Below, in pieces: positions 37,927 to 46,738 of a DNA stretch of 64,000 nt. The notes under the pieces were generated by a model, which ran no database searches, was not told the origin of the DNA, and saw only the letters and a program-made list of their open reading frames with translations. Made by a program: the position numbers and the translations under genes. The stretch comes from Prosthecobacter sp. (GTDB lineage Bacteria; Verrucomicrobiota; Verrucomicrobiia; Verrucomicrobiales; Verrucomicrobiaceae), in contig NZ_JAXMIH010000001.1 in assembly GCF_034366625.1 (NCBI RefSeq), positions 31,389 to 95,388 of the forward strand, given 5' to 3'. The stretch's first letter is position 1. Every line of letters begins with the position of its first letter.

Positions 37927-39103
37927 ACAAGGTCCCGAGCGATTCGGCTGCGGCGTCTGAAGAATACGTCGTCAGGGCCAGTTGAGCCGCTGCAACACCC
38001 AAAACATGTCGCTCCGAAGGATTGGACAGCAGGCGCCTCAGTATTTCGGCGAGTTTTTGAGGGTCCCCTCCCGAGAGAAGCACGGCCTCTTCATTCGCAG
38101 CCTCCACAGCCAGAGCCACACCCGCCGTGCTGACGCAGGCCAGCCCGGCCGCCATCGCCTCCAGCAGGGCGATGCCAAAGTTTTCCGAATGCGAGGGCAG
38201 CACATAGACGGTGGCGGCAGCCAGCGCGGACAGCTTCATGTCGCCCTCCAGATGACCGGCCCAGACCACCTGTTTCTCCAAGCCCAAGTCATGCGCCCTA
38301 GCCTTGAGTTCGGCGACATAGGCAGGGGCACCACTGCCTGCGATGACCAAAATGGGGTCGGATTCGGTCGGATTCGGTCGGATCGGGTCGGATTGAGGCC
38401 CAAGTCGGGCCATGGCCTCCAGCAAGAGTTCCACGTTTTTCTTGGGGTCCAGGCGCGACAGAAAGAGGATGATCGGCCTCCCTGCGGTTGCCGGGAAACG
38501 CGCGGTGAACAGCTCCGGCGATGGCAGGGATGAAAACGGTCCCAGATCCATGCCCAGCGGAATCACTGCGGCACGAGCACGGATGCCGAGCCGGGCAGCC
38601 TCGTCCGCCTCCTGGCGGCTGGTGTAGTGGATGGCGGAGGCATGATCGAGCACCGGTTTGTCCAGCAGGCGGAAGGACAGCGTCTTGATCCATCGCCTGC
38701 GATTGTTCATGCCCCAGGTGTTCAAGACGCCCAGAGGGCGGACGATGAAGGGAACACCGCGCAGCCGGCAGGCCCAGCCAGCCGCAAGTGTGGAGAAGGA
38801 GAACACCGCATGCACATGCACCACGTCATAATCCGCCACATGTCGGCGCAGCCAGATCAAGAGCGGGATGGAGACCTTGTAAAACTCCGTCTGCTTGGGG
38901 AAATAAAACACCCGAAAGCCCTCCTGGTCCACGGGAACGCCATGCGGCACCTCTTTCAGCCGCCGGCCCGGGCCGTCATCATCCGTCGTCGCCACATCCA
39001 CCCGGATGCCGCGCGCCGCCAAAGCCCGCGCCATTGCTGGCAGTGCCACGCTCGGACCACCGTGGGCAGGCGAAAGGGATGGGATGACGTGGAGGGTTTT
39101 CAG
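37895..39103 (-). CDS. GT4-family glycosyltransferase with CTG start and internal 10-bp repeat
   Basis: The GT-B fold is clear: NVVHVHAVFSFSTLA-type acceptor domain, PIILFLSRLDPKKNVELLLEAM, VVWAGHLEGDMKLSALAAATVYVLPSHSENFGIALLEAMAAGLA. ATG-based calling would begin at GTG 39049, but the preceding codons continue the family's N-terminus (KTLHVIPSLSPAHGGPS). These lead to a CTG at 39103, beyond which no ATG, GTG or TTG precedes an in-frame stop. I infer a CTG start, or loss of the original start beside the repeats. A 10-bp tandem array lies at 38356-38395. Confidence 0.85.
   Translation of the reverse strand: MKTLHVIPSLSPAHGGPSVALPAMARALAARGIRVDVATTDDDGPGRRLKEVPHGVPVDQEGFRVFYFPKQTEFYKVSIPLLIWLRRHVADYDVVHVHAVFSFSTLAAGWACRLRGVPFIVRPLGVLNTWGMNNRRRWIKTLSFRLLDKPVLDHASAIHYTSRQEADEAARLGIRARAAVIPLGMDLGPFSSLPSPELFTARFPATAGRPIILFLSRLDPKKNVELLLEAMARLGPQSDPIRPNPTESDPILVIAGSGAPAYVAELKARAHDLGLEKQVVWAGHLEGDMKLSALAAATVYVLPSHSENFGIALLEAMAAGLACVSTAGVALAVEAANEEAVLLSGGDPQKLAEILRRLLSNPSERHVLGVAAAQLALTTYSSDAAAESLGTLYGSIIQIKKS
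38356..38395. repeat. 10-bp tandem repeat inside a GT4 gene
   Basis: Four copies of GGTCGGATTC (the last two with one changed base or two) run from 38356 to 38395. In the protein they encode a DPIRPNP-type linker between LGPQ and ILVIAGSG. Since 10 is not a multiple of 3, gain or loss of one unit would shift the frame. Confidence 0.85.
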
Positions 39104-40031
39104 AAAAGCTGAAATTGGAAATTGGAAAACTGAAATGCTGAGCCGAGGCGACTGGCGAGCGCAGAGTCAGACAGCGGCACGCTGCCCGGAGGGCGACACG
39201 AGTGTGAGGCACGAGGGAGTCAAATGCTGAAAAGCTGAAACACTGAAAACTGAAAGGCTGAGATGTGGAAAAGGAACTTGGTTTGACTGGGTTTGACCGG
39301 GTTTGACTGCCGTGGGGCTCTCAGGTGTTGTGAAAAGAAGAAAGTAGAAAGTAGAAAGTAGAAAACTGAAATGCTGAGCCGAGGCGACTGGCGGGAGCCG
39401 AGACAGGCAACGCGCAGCGTTGGGCAAAGCCCGAGATGAGCGTGGGGCGCGAACGAGCCAACCGAGGCGACTGGCGGTCCGTTCTCCGAAGCATCTGCGA
39501 AGGATGAAGAGCCGAGACAGACAGCGGCACGCTGCCCGGAGGGCGACACAACCGACCGAAAGGAGATAGACTGCCTCAAAGGCAGCCCAAAGGGTAAGCG
39601 AAGCGCATCAACAGTGAGGCACCAGGGAAAAACGCGGAGGGATCGGACGCTTTTTGGACAGTCGGAACGACTGGGGACGAAGTCCCAACAGCACGGGGAG
39701 TGATGGAGTCAATCAAACTGAAAAACTGAAAGCAGAAAGCCTGAAATGCGGAAAAGGAACTTGGTTTGACTGGGTTTGACCAGGTTTGACTGCCGTGGGG
39801 CGCGAGGGAGTCAAAGCTGAAAAAGCTCAGATGCGTTCCAGCCAGCGTTCCAGCCAGCGTTCCAGCATGAAAACGCTCCAAAGCACACTGGCACGGCAAG
39901 AGTTTTCAAGATTCGGCATCCAGGCCATCCTCCGCCGCTGCCCTATCCAAACGGATACCCAGGATTCTCAATGAGCAGGACCACGATGCTTGAGTAAATG
40001 GGATGGAATGACGGTGAAGAAGGCTCATTGG
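39104..40031. repeat. Intergenic mosaic of repeats (928 bases, no gene)
   Basis: No credible gene is seen here. It contains paired copies of several blocks. AACTGAAATGCTGAGCCGAG starts at 39128 and 39364. ACAGCGGCACGCTGCCCGGA occurs near 39170 and 39520. GGAAAAGGAACTTGGTTTGA starts near 39267 and 39750. A 7-bp (GTAGAAA) triple repeat is near 39343-39363 and a 12-bp triple repeat is at 39833-39868. A 107-codon frame on the minus strand (39576-39899) is repeat-derived and not called a gene. Confidence 0.85.
39833..39868. repeat. 12-bp tandem repeat, three copies
   Basis: The unit GCGTTCCAGCCA occurs three times in a row (the last copy ends in AT). It lies inside the repeat-rich intergenic region downstream of the PaaK-like gene and encodes nothing recognisable. 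Confidence 0.8.
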
Positions 40032-41363
40032 TCAAACCCTCACAGGCTTTTTGAGACGCCGATCAACAAACCAGAGCCGTTTGCCAGCGCGGTTCGTGAC
40101 AAGGTCTTCCGCGAAATGAATTCTGGCTTGTCCAAGCGGACCATGAACCTGTGCAAGTCGGCCACGAATTCTTTTTTCCAGAGCCGGGTCATCAGGTGTG
40201 GTGCTGATGAGACGAATCTCGATGCCGCTGTCGTCCACAATCATTTGAATGTTATGCACCGCAGGTTCTTGATGAATACAGTGAAAAATCGCGACACTAT
40301 GGACCGCGAAGCCATCGTCGAATTGGATGACATCGTTTATCCTTCCCGCCAGCACTTCAAAACGGCTGATATGTCCGTGCGTCATAAGCTCCGGCCGCTG
40401 TACCGCATCCCCCACCCGATAGCGAAATAGCGGCAGATACCGAGGATACAAAGTAGTGACGAGGATTGGGTGCGTACCGGACGAGTCTGGCGTTGAAAAC
40501 TCGCATTCGACATAGTTGAGATCGGAATATACCTCAAAGGGAGCTGATCCATTCTTGAATGCCACCTGGCCAAATTCAGCACCGCCGTACTCCTGCACGA
40601 CAGGGCAGCCAAATAGATCCTCGATCAATGCCGTTGAGTCCTCACTCGGAGCGGGTTCTGAGGTTGCGAGAACGAACCGCAGTCCTAGAGCGCGAAACTC
40701 GTCACGGAACTGTGTGGTATTACGGGCAAAAAGATCAAGGGCTGACGCATAGCCAATGAGACCCAGAGGGCGATGGCGAATCAATGCACGAGCATGCGAT
40801 TCGCACAACGTACGACTTAGCCGATAAGCATCAACTCTTCTGTAACCCAACGTCCAGTCGGCCAGTTTGCGTTTCAGGTGATTCAATCGTCCCAGCAAAC
40901 CGGTGCCCAGCAGATGAGAGTGCCCCCAGATGAGGAATAGGCGAGAACTCGGCGTGTAGCCAAACTTTTGCCATTCGGCAAGTTTGACGACTCGCATCCG
41001 GTCACGTTCGGACTGATTAAGGCCCAAGCGCAACGGCGTGCCGGTGGATCCCGCCGTTTTCATAAAACTGTCGGGCGGGCCGGAATGACGAATGAAAGAC
41101 TCAGGCTGATCCTGCAATAACGGGCGGCTCAGGATCGGCAAACGATGCAAATCATCCCATGAATGAAGCTCCTTGGGCGCATGGCCACTCGTCACGAGAT
41201 TCGCATAGTATGGAATATCCTTTACAGCATCAGTCCACTGCTTGCGGACTGTCGCCAATTGCGATGCAGGTAATGCCGCAGCATCGGGTGCTGCAAGCCG
41301 CCGTGCTGTCGCAGCTCGGAAATCGCTGCGAAGTTTGGAACTCAGAAGAAAGCTAAGCTGCAT
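40032..41363 (-). CDS. PaaK/CapK-like adenylate-forming enzyme
   Basis: The 443-residue protein matches phenylacetate-CoA ligase-like enzymes found in polysaccharide clusters. It carries the ATP-binding loop AGSTGTPLRLG (residues 104-114), a YGGAEFG motif and a C-terminal FRYRVGDAVQ and LAGRINDVIQF. It would activate a carboxylate as an adenylate or thioester. The substrate is unknown. It overlaps the upstream GT4 gene by 11 bases and ends the AsnB-CapA-GT4-PaaK run; 928 bases of repeats follow. Confidence 0.86.
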   Translation of the reverse strand: MQLSFLLSSKLRSDFRAATARRLAAPDAAALPASQLATVRKQWTDAVKDIPYYANLVTSGHAPKELHSWDDLHRLPILSRPLLQDQPESFIRHSGPPDSFMKTAGSTGTPLRLGLNQSERDRMRVVKLAEWQKFGYTPSSRLFLIWGHSHLLGTGLLGRLNHLKRKLADWTLGYRRVDAYRLSRTLCESHARALIRHRPLGLIGYASALDLFARNTTQFRDEFRALGLRFVLATSEPAPSEDSTALIEDLFGCPVVQEYGGAEFGQVAFKNGSAPFEVYSDLNYVECEFSTPDSSGTHPILVTTLYPRYLPLFRYRVGDAVQRPELMTHGHISRFEVLAGRINDVIQFDDGFAVHSVAIFHCIHQEPAVHNIQMIVDDSGIEIRLISTTPDDPALEKRIRGRLAQVHGPLGQARIHFAEDLVTNRAGKRLWFVDRRLKKPVRV

Positions 41364-42609
41364 GATTTTCAGAAAAAGCCGTCGCCGCAGGCCTGATCAC
41401 TCCCGCAAATTTCAGCGCCATCCGCAACCCGTTGACAGGGTCGCCGCGTCGGCGCCAGTCCGCAAGAACGTCCGCCGACCCCGCACGCAATACATCGATC
41501 CGGTCTGACTCGGTGACATCAAGCAGCGCTTCGGTGAGTGCCCTCAAGTCACGCGGAGGAAAGACGCGACCGTTCACTCCATCGCGTACGAGTTCCGCCG
41601 CAGCACCAACCACGTTGGTGGCGACGATGGCCATGCCCGCTGCGGCGGCTTCATTGACCACCAGTGCCCACGGTTCGAATTCGCTGGGCAGACAGAGCAC
41701 GTCGGAAGCACGGTAAATGGCACTGACCATCCACTGTTCCTCCAGAAAGCCCGTGAAGACAACGCGACCCTTCAATTCATCTGGCACTCTTGCCTCCAAG
41801 GAACCACGATCCCCCCCCCCCAAGGCAACACCGCCTGCACCAATGAATACAAGATCCCACTCTGGCCGCGCATGAGCCAATGCGATGAATGCATCAATCA
41901 GCAGATCCGGGCACTTGGCAGGCGCGAAGCGTCCACTGAAAACGATCCTCCTGCGTTCCGCGCGAAGATTGAAACGCTGTCGAACTTCTTCGATTTTTTT
42001 CAATGGCAACGCTCGAATCAATTCATAATCGGGTTCATATGGAAAATCAAACAAGCGCTCCGTGTGCGCTCCGTATTTTTGCCAGTATTCGCGACCGAGA
42101 CGACCGCATACCATCAAGGCGGTCACCTGCCGAACGATCCAGCCGACGACCACGTTCTTGAAGGCGGCCTTCAGGCCGATTGCAGTGTCCCCACGAATGT
42201 TGCTGTCACCAAAAAGCAGACTCGGGACACCACGGCTGTGACACCAGCGGAGAATGCGGATGCGACCAACGTCATTATAGCCCAGCACAAGCACCGCATC
42301 CACCTGATTGCTTTCGAACCACTTGATGATGCGCCCAGCCTTGAGCCACTCGAACGGCGCATAACGCAGTTTAAGTTGCCGGGTGAAGGGATGCCCCGGG
42401 CCAAATGAAATTGCCTTGATATCCGGTGTCGGAGCGTATGCATGCATGTAGTCCACTTCGTGAGTGCAGACGGTGTGCATGATGATTTCCCCGGCCATTT
42501 CCCGTGCAATGCGCTGGTGCAAATGCATGCGGTAGGGAGGCAGCGAATTGGCGACTATTGCCAGAACCGGCAGCCGCCTTTTCTCGGATAGCTGAGGAAT
42601 ATTCATCAC
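41353..42609 (-). CDS. GT4-family glycosyltransferase carrying an 11-base G tract
   Basis: The 418-residue GT-B enzyme has RRIVFSGRFAPAKCPDLLIDAF and ASDVLCLPSEFEPWALVVNEAAAAGMAIVA with the EPWALVVNE donor-site motif. Eleven consecutive G bases on the coding strand (plus strand C at 41811-41821) encode the LGGGD part of a loop (about residues 263-266). The frame is intact here. A one-base change in tract length would shift it and truncate the protein. It overlaps the CapA-like gene by 4 bases (ATGA). Confidence 0.88.
   Translation of the reverse strand: MMNIPQLSEKRRLPVLAIVANSLPPYRMHLHQRIAREMAGEIIMHTVCTHEVDYMHAYAPTPDIKAISFGPGHPFTRQLKLRYAPFEWLKAGRIIKWFESNQVDAVLVLGYNDVGRIRILRWCHSRGVPSLLFGDSNIRGDTAIGLKAAFKNVVVGWIVRQVTALMVCGRLGREYWQKYGAHTERLFDFPYEPDYELIRALPLKKIEEVRQRFNLRAERRRIVFSGRFAPAKCPDLLIDAFIALAHARPEWDLVFIGAGGVALGGGDRGSLEARVPDELKGRVVFTGFLEEQWMVSAIYRASDVLCLPSEFEPWALVVNEAAAAGMAIVATNVVGAAAELVRDGVNGRVFPPRDLRALTEALLDVTESDRIDVLRAGSADVLADWRRRGDPVNGLRMALKFAGVIRPAATAFSENHAA
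41811..41821. repeat. Homopolymeric C11/G11 tract inside a GT4 gene
   Basis: Eleven consecutive C on the plus strand (G on the coding strand) lie inside the GT4 gene 41353-42609. Tracts of this length in coding sequence are classic slipped-strand sites in bacterial surface-glycan genes. The frame is currently open. Confidence 0.9.
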
Positions 42610-43859
42610 GTCATTCCTTGTTTTTTGCGATCAACCTTGGGAAAAAACGTCATGAACTTGTCGGCCAGACTTGAACTTGCCTCTGTCCTCAGGTCCGAAA
42701 CGGCACCGCTCAGGACACCCAGTCCTGTCGCGATCGCATCACGATGGCTGATACAGGCGAAATAATGATGCCAGTTCATACAGCTTCGCTTTACAAAATC
42801 GGTGCTCACTTCACGCCCGATCACGGCCCCTGCGGCTTCCAAGAACCCGGCGCGCAGGGCTTTCACTCGCTGCTTTAAGTTGAAACGTCTCTGGATGCCG
42901 GTGGGGGCGCGCAACGGGTCGGCATACAAGCGGATGAGGGAGCGTACGGCAGTCTCCTGCCAGAGGGCTTCGAGCAACGAGGGGTCCAACAATGGAGCAG
43001 TCACCGCGGCAATATAATCCTCATGCGATTTCGCCTCAGCAGCGTTGCTTGGCTCAGCAACCAACATTCTATTCTGCCGACGAATTTCCGTGGAGAAAAC
43101 TCGCCCCCGCAGAGGTCGCGAGTTGAGATCGACATCAACCGCAAGTGACCAGTAAGTATCGACACCTTCAGCCCATCGTTCAGGGCAGACCAGCAAGTTC
43201 GCCGAACCATAACTGATGATGCCTCCGCCATAGTGCTCGATTCCTTGCGGTTGGTGGGCATGATGGCCATGCACAATCAGCGCGCCAGCATCGATCCATG
43301 ACCGGTAGAGTTCCTGCAAATAAGGCGAGGGCCAGGGGGACATCTCGACTGAGGCGTGAACGGAGACGACCGCCACATCAATTTCCCCACGAAGCTTTGC
43401 GAGTGCTGGATAAATCCACGGCCCTATCTCAGCCACACCCGGCGCTGCCGCACCAGCTACGCCGTATTGTGCTTCGCAGCACGAGATCACACCCACACGC
43501 ACACCATCGCTTTCAAAAACCATCGGACGCCGCGCTTCTCCGACATTCTTCCCCGCCCCGCTAAACTTACTCCCCGCCATGCTCAGTTGCTCAAAGGATT
43601 TCTCCATGCCCGCAGTACCGAAGTCCATGAAGTGATTGCTCGCAAGTGCGAAGTGGGTCTCTCCTTCGCTGCCCGGCAAACGCTCTGGCAGTGAGATCGA
43701 ATAAAGCGAAGGGCCTGACTTCAAAGCGGGTTTGAGTCCATGCTGTGCGGAAAGTATCGGACCGTCTAAAACGCAGAGCACGGTGCCCGGGCCGAGATTC
43801 AACGCAGTCTCGTAAAGTTCAGGAGTATGGTCACCTGCGAGAATCATGCTACAATGCAA
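42606..43859 (-). CDS. CapA-family putative capsule/polyglutamate-type metallophosphatase
   Basis: The 417-residue product matches the CapA (PGA_cap) family. FALASNHFMDFGTAGMEKSFEQL, GAGKNVGEARRP and VHGHHAHQPQGIEHYGGGIISYGSANL are its conserved metal-site segments. The first motif (ILAGDHTPE) is divergent from the usual GDVML, and HASVE replaces HWG, so activity is uncertain. CapA proteins assist capsular poly-glutamate export in Bacillus, but no CapBC is present here. ATGA-coupled to the downstream GT4; 10 bases after the asnB stop. Confidence 0.82.
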   Translation of the reverse strand: MHCSMILAGDHTPELYETALNLGPGTVLCVLDGPILSAQHGLKPALKSGPSLYSISLPERLPGSEGETHFALASNHFMDFGTAGMEKSFEQLSMAGSKFSGAGKNVGEARRPMVFESDGVRVGVISCCEAQYGVAGAAAPGVAEIGPWIYPALAKLRGEIDVAVVSVHASVEMSPWPSPYLQELYRSWIDAGALIVHGHHAHQPQGIEHYGGGIISYGSANLLVCPERWAEGVDTYWSLAVDVDLNSRPLRGRVFSTEIRRQNRMLVAEPSNAAEAKSHEDYIAAVTAPLLDPSLLEALWQETAVRSLIRLYADPLRAPTGIQRRFNLKQRVKALRAGFLEAAGAVIGREVSTDFVKRSCMNWHHYFACISHRDAIATGLGVLSGAVSDLRTEASSSLADKFMTFFPKVDRKKQGMT

Positions 43860-43869
43860 GGTGTTGTCG

Positions 43870-45801
43870 TCACGTTAAGGCAGTTTGAGTGGTGCTGGCA
43901 TCAATAAACTGCTGTGCCCAGAGTTCCAGCGCCACTGGTATCCAGAGCGTCTCCGCCATGCTCGGTGGCAGGTGCGGCAGATCTTTCCACCAGCGGCGTA
44001 CGACGTCGGCATTGACGAGCCCGCGTTGTTTCATTCCCGGTAGCAGCCGGTCCTCCATGAGGGATTCAAAGCGCTTGTCGGCAAAGTACTGTTCCAGCGG
44101 CAGACTGAACCCCGACTTGCGGCGATAAACAAACTTTTCGTCAAAGGTCCGGCGGGCGAGGCGTTTGAGAACCACCTTCGTCGCCCGCATCCGCGAATCG
44201 CGCAATGAAATCGACGGACTGACGAGACAGCGTCGCGGCAGACTACGCGCACAGGCCATGAGATCGAGATCAAGAAACGGCACCCGATTCTCCAGCGAGT
44301 GGGCCATCGTCATCTTGTCCTGGCGCACTAGCAGGTCCACCATGTAAGTCTGCATTTCGTATTTCAGGCAGTTGCCGAGATGGTCAGCCTGCCCTTCCGC
44401 AAAGATGACACGTCGCCGGCTCATCAGATTCTCGAAATCTGCTTCCGGCCTTAGTTGCAGCAGCAAATCAGACCGCTGCCACAACGAGGCACCTATAAAA
44501 CTGTCCACCGGATTGCCGCCAAATTGCCGTTCGAGCCGCATCCCGATCTTCGGTGCCCGCCGTAGCAACGGAAGCCAGGGAGACACCTTGGGTCTCAGCC
44601 CTGCGTAATAGAACCGTGAGTAGCCACCAAAAATTTCATCAGCACCTTCTCCGCTCAGCAACACCGTCACCAAGGGCCGCGCCCGACGCGCCAGAAGCCA
44701 GATGCCGAGCGAGTTTGGATGATTCAAAGGCTGGTCGAGATGCCATGAGGCACGGTCAAGAGTCTCAAAGAAGAACCCGTCGCTGAACATGAAGCGATGA
44801 CTGTCGGCCTTTGCCGCATTTGCCGCCTGTGACATCCAGTGCTCTTCCGAATAGCCTGGATCATCGAAGACCACTGAAAAAGTCTGCATATCGGCATCGA
44901 AGTGAGAACGTGCAAAGACGCTCACCAACGAGGAGTCGATTCCGCCGGACAACTGGCAGCCGACCGGCACATCGCTGATGAGCTGGGACTTCACCGCCTG
45001 ACGCAGGAGATGATCCACCTTGTCGAGCGCCTCATCATCGGTCAGCGACGCCTGCTCGCTTCCATCTGGAATCTCCCAGTAACGTCGGACGGAAACGCCT
45101 TCCGCCGTGATCCGCAGGCAATGTCCTGGGCGAAGTTGCCGCACGCCTTTGAGAAGGTAGTTTTCTCCCGCGACATAACGAAACGCAAGGTATTCATCTA
45201 GGTGAGTGGTGTCCACCTCCGCCTTGAACGCGGGATGCATCAGGAACGACTTCGCCTCCGAGGCGAACAACAGCGCCTGCCCGGCCATCGTCCAGTAGAA
45301 CGGCTTGATGCCAAGATGATCGCGCGCGATATGGATTTCGCCTTGTCGAAGATCGATGATGACAATCACGAACATCCCATTGAGACGCCCGAGCATGCCA
45401 TCGAAACCGTGCGTTTCGTAGAGCTTGAGAATGACCTCGGTGTCGGTGTGGCTGCGGAACTGGCAGCCCGAAGCTTCGAGGTCCCGCCGGTGCTGCGGTG
45501 CGTTGTAGATTTCCCCGTTGAACGCCAGAATGATGCTGCCGTCGCCATTGAGCATGGGCTGGTGGCCAAGTTCGGAGAGGTCCTGGATGCTCAGACGATT
45601 GAATCCCAGTGCTCCTTCAAAGGCATTTCCAGCAGGGCCACCTCCCGGCTTCAATTCATGCGATCTTGCTAAGCGAAGTGAAAACAACCGTATTCCCTGA
45701 TCATCCGGCCCACGATGACGCTGGATGTCGATCATCCGGGCAAGCACCGCCGCTTCAGCAGGAGCACCGTTTAGATTGAAGTAGCCGGCAATACCGCACA
45801 T
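43870..45801 (-). CDS. asnB: Asparagine synthase (glutamine-hydrolysing)-like
   Basis: The 643-residue enzyme has the class II amidotransferase N-terminus MCGIAGYFN with nucleophile Cys2, RHRGPDDQG, and the ATP-pyrophosphatase loop SGGIDSS (residues 285-291). In polysaccharide loci such enzymes often amidate sugar uronic acids or other carboxylates rather than making free asparagine. A housekeeping role cannot be excluded. The CapA-like gene follows by 10 bases and the GT2 gene ends 4 bases upstream. Confidence 0.9.
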   Translation of the reverse strand: MCGIAGYFNLNGAPAEAAVLARMIDIQRHRGPDDQGIRLFSLRLARSHELKPGGGPAGNAFEGALGFNRLSIQDLSELGHQPMLNGDGSIILAFNGEIYNAPQHRRDLEASGCQFRSHTDTEVILKLYETHGFDGMLGRLNGMFVIVIIDLRQGEIHIARDHLGIKPFYWTMAGQALLFASEAKSFLMHPAFKAEVDTTHLDEYLAFRYVAGENYLLKGVRQLRPGHCLRITAEGVSVRRYWEIPDGSEQASLTDDEALDKVDHLLRQAVKSQLISDVPVGCQLSGGIDSSLVSVFARSHFDADMQTFSVVFDDPGYSEEHWMSQAANAAKADSHRFMFSDGFFFETLDRASWHLDQPLNHPNSLGIWLLARRARPLVTVLLSGEGADEIFGGYSRFYYAGLRPKVSPWLPLLRRAPKIGMRLERQFGGNPVDSFIGASLWQRSDLLLQLRPEADFENLMSRRRVIFAEGQADHLGNCLKYEMQTYMVDLLVRQDKMTMAHSLENRVPFLDLDLMACARSLPRRCLVSPSISLRDSRMRATKVVLKRLARRTFDEKFVYRRKSGFSLPLEQYFADKRFESLMEDRLLPGMKQRGLVNADVVRRWWKDLPHLPPSMAETLWIPVALELWAQQFIDASTTQTALT

Positions 45802-45805
45802 GGAA

Positions 45806-46738
45806 TCAAGAGTGGTTGAAGGAAGTTGCTGGTTTGCCGAATTTCAGGGAACCCAGCACTGTGCGTGCAGAAACGGGCTTTCGAACAGAACGAAAGCGCC
45901 AAGCCAGCACCGGTATCATGAAAAAACCACGCATAATACCGCTCCGACGCCCATGACGTATGAGCCACCAGGCACGTTTAAGGCAACGTGCAAAGCCAAG
46001 CGGCCAGAGCAGCGCCGGATAGCGCAGGAATGTGAGAAGCCCAAGGTTGGCAATTGAAGCCGCATTAATGTGGGGCCGTGAGTGGTTCACCATGTCCGGG
46101 TGATGTGCCACCCGAAGCGAGGGTAGGAGATAAATTCGCCAACCTGCCTCGTGAAGACGCAAGGAGAGATCAGACTCTTCCATCCCATAGGCGGGCTGGA
46201 TGGGAACATAGCCGTCGGTTTTGAGAAAAATGTCACGCCGGTAGATACAGCCGCAGCCGACAAACGAATCTGTGCGCCATATGGGACTGTCCTCCGGAAG
46301 GAATTCATTTGAATTCCCTTCGCGGATGTTTGCGGCAAGAATCGCAGCATCGGGAAAACGAGCCGCAAGTTCGACGACCCGTTGAAAAAAAATCATGTCC
46401 TCCGGTCTGGAATCATCATCGAAGCTCGCCACGAGTTCGTGGGTGGCGGCGCACAGGAGCTTGTTCCGGGCCCCTCCAGGCCCGCTTGTTTCCGTAGAAA
46501 ACAAGATGCGGGTGGAAGGAAATTCTTTCTCAAGTTCAAGCGCAAACTTCGTCTGGCCGCCATCAACATGAACGAGGACTTCCGCCGGTGGAGGATGGCA
46601 GGCAAGGATCGAACGAAGCGTTGCGCGTGTTTGCACGCCTCGATCAAAGGCGGTGACGATGGCCGAGACCGGTACGCTGCCGGGTCCCAAGGCCGGTGAA
46701 AACTTCTCATCCACCATGAGAACTTGAGTTTGCCCCAT
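45806..46738 (-). CDS. GT2-family glycosyltransferase
   Basis: The GT-A enzyme has VPVSAIVTAFDRGVQTRATLRSIL, VLVHVDGGQTK and VASFDDDSRPEDMIFFQ, the family's metal-site DDD, plus a later AYGMEESDLSLRLHEAGW typical of GT2 rhamnosyl-type enzymes. The start at 46738 (MGQTQVL) overlaps the upstream GT4 stop by 32 bases, and the alternative at 46717 overlaps by 11. The frame to 46837 is rejected. Donor unknown. Confidence 0.87.
   Translation of the reverse strand: MGQTQVLMVDEKFSPALGPGSVPVSAIVTAFDRGVQTRATLRSILACHPPPAEVLVHVDGGQTKFALELEKEFPSTRILFSTETSGPGGARNKLLCAATHELVASFDDDSRPEDMIFFQRVVELAARFPDAAILAANIREGNSNEFLPEDSPIWRTDSFVGCGCIYRRDIFLKTDGYVPIQPAYGMEESDLSLRLHEAGWRIYLLPSLRVAHHPDMVNHSRPHINAASIANLGLLTFLRYPALLWPLGFARCLKRAWWLIRHGRRSGIMRGFFMIPVLAWRFRSVRKPVSARTVLGSLKFGKPATSFNHS

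Noticed and set aside
39576..39899. 107-codon minus-strand frame in the repeat region
   Set aside because: Its product is composed of repeat-derived segments (LAGTLAGTL from the 12-bp repeat) and has no folded-protein character.
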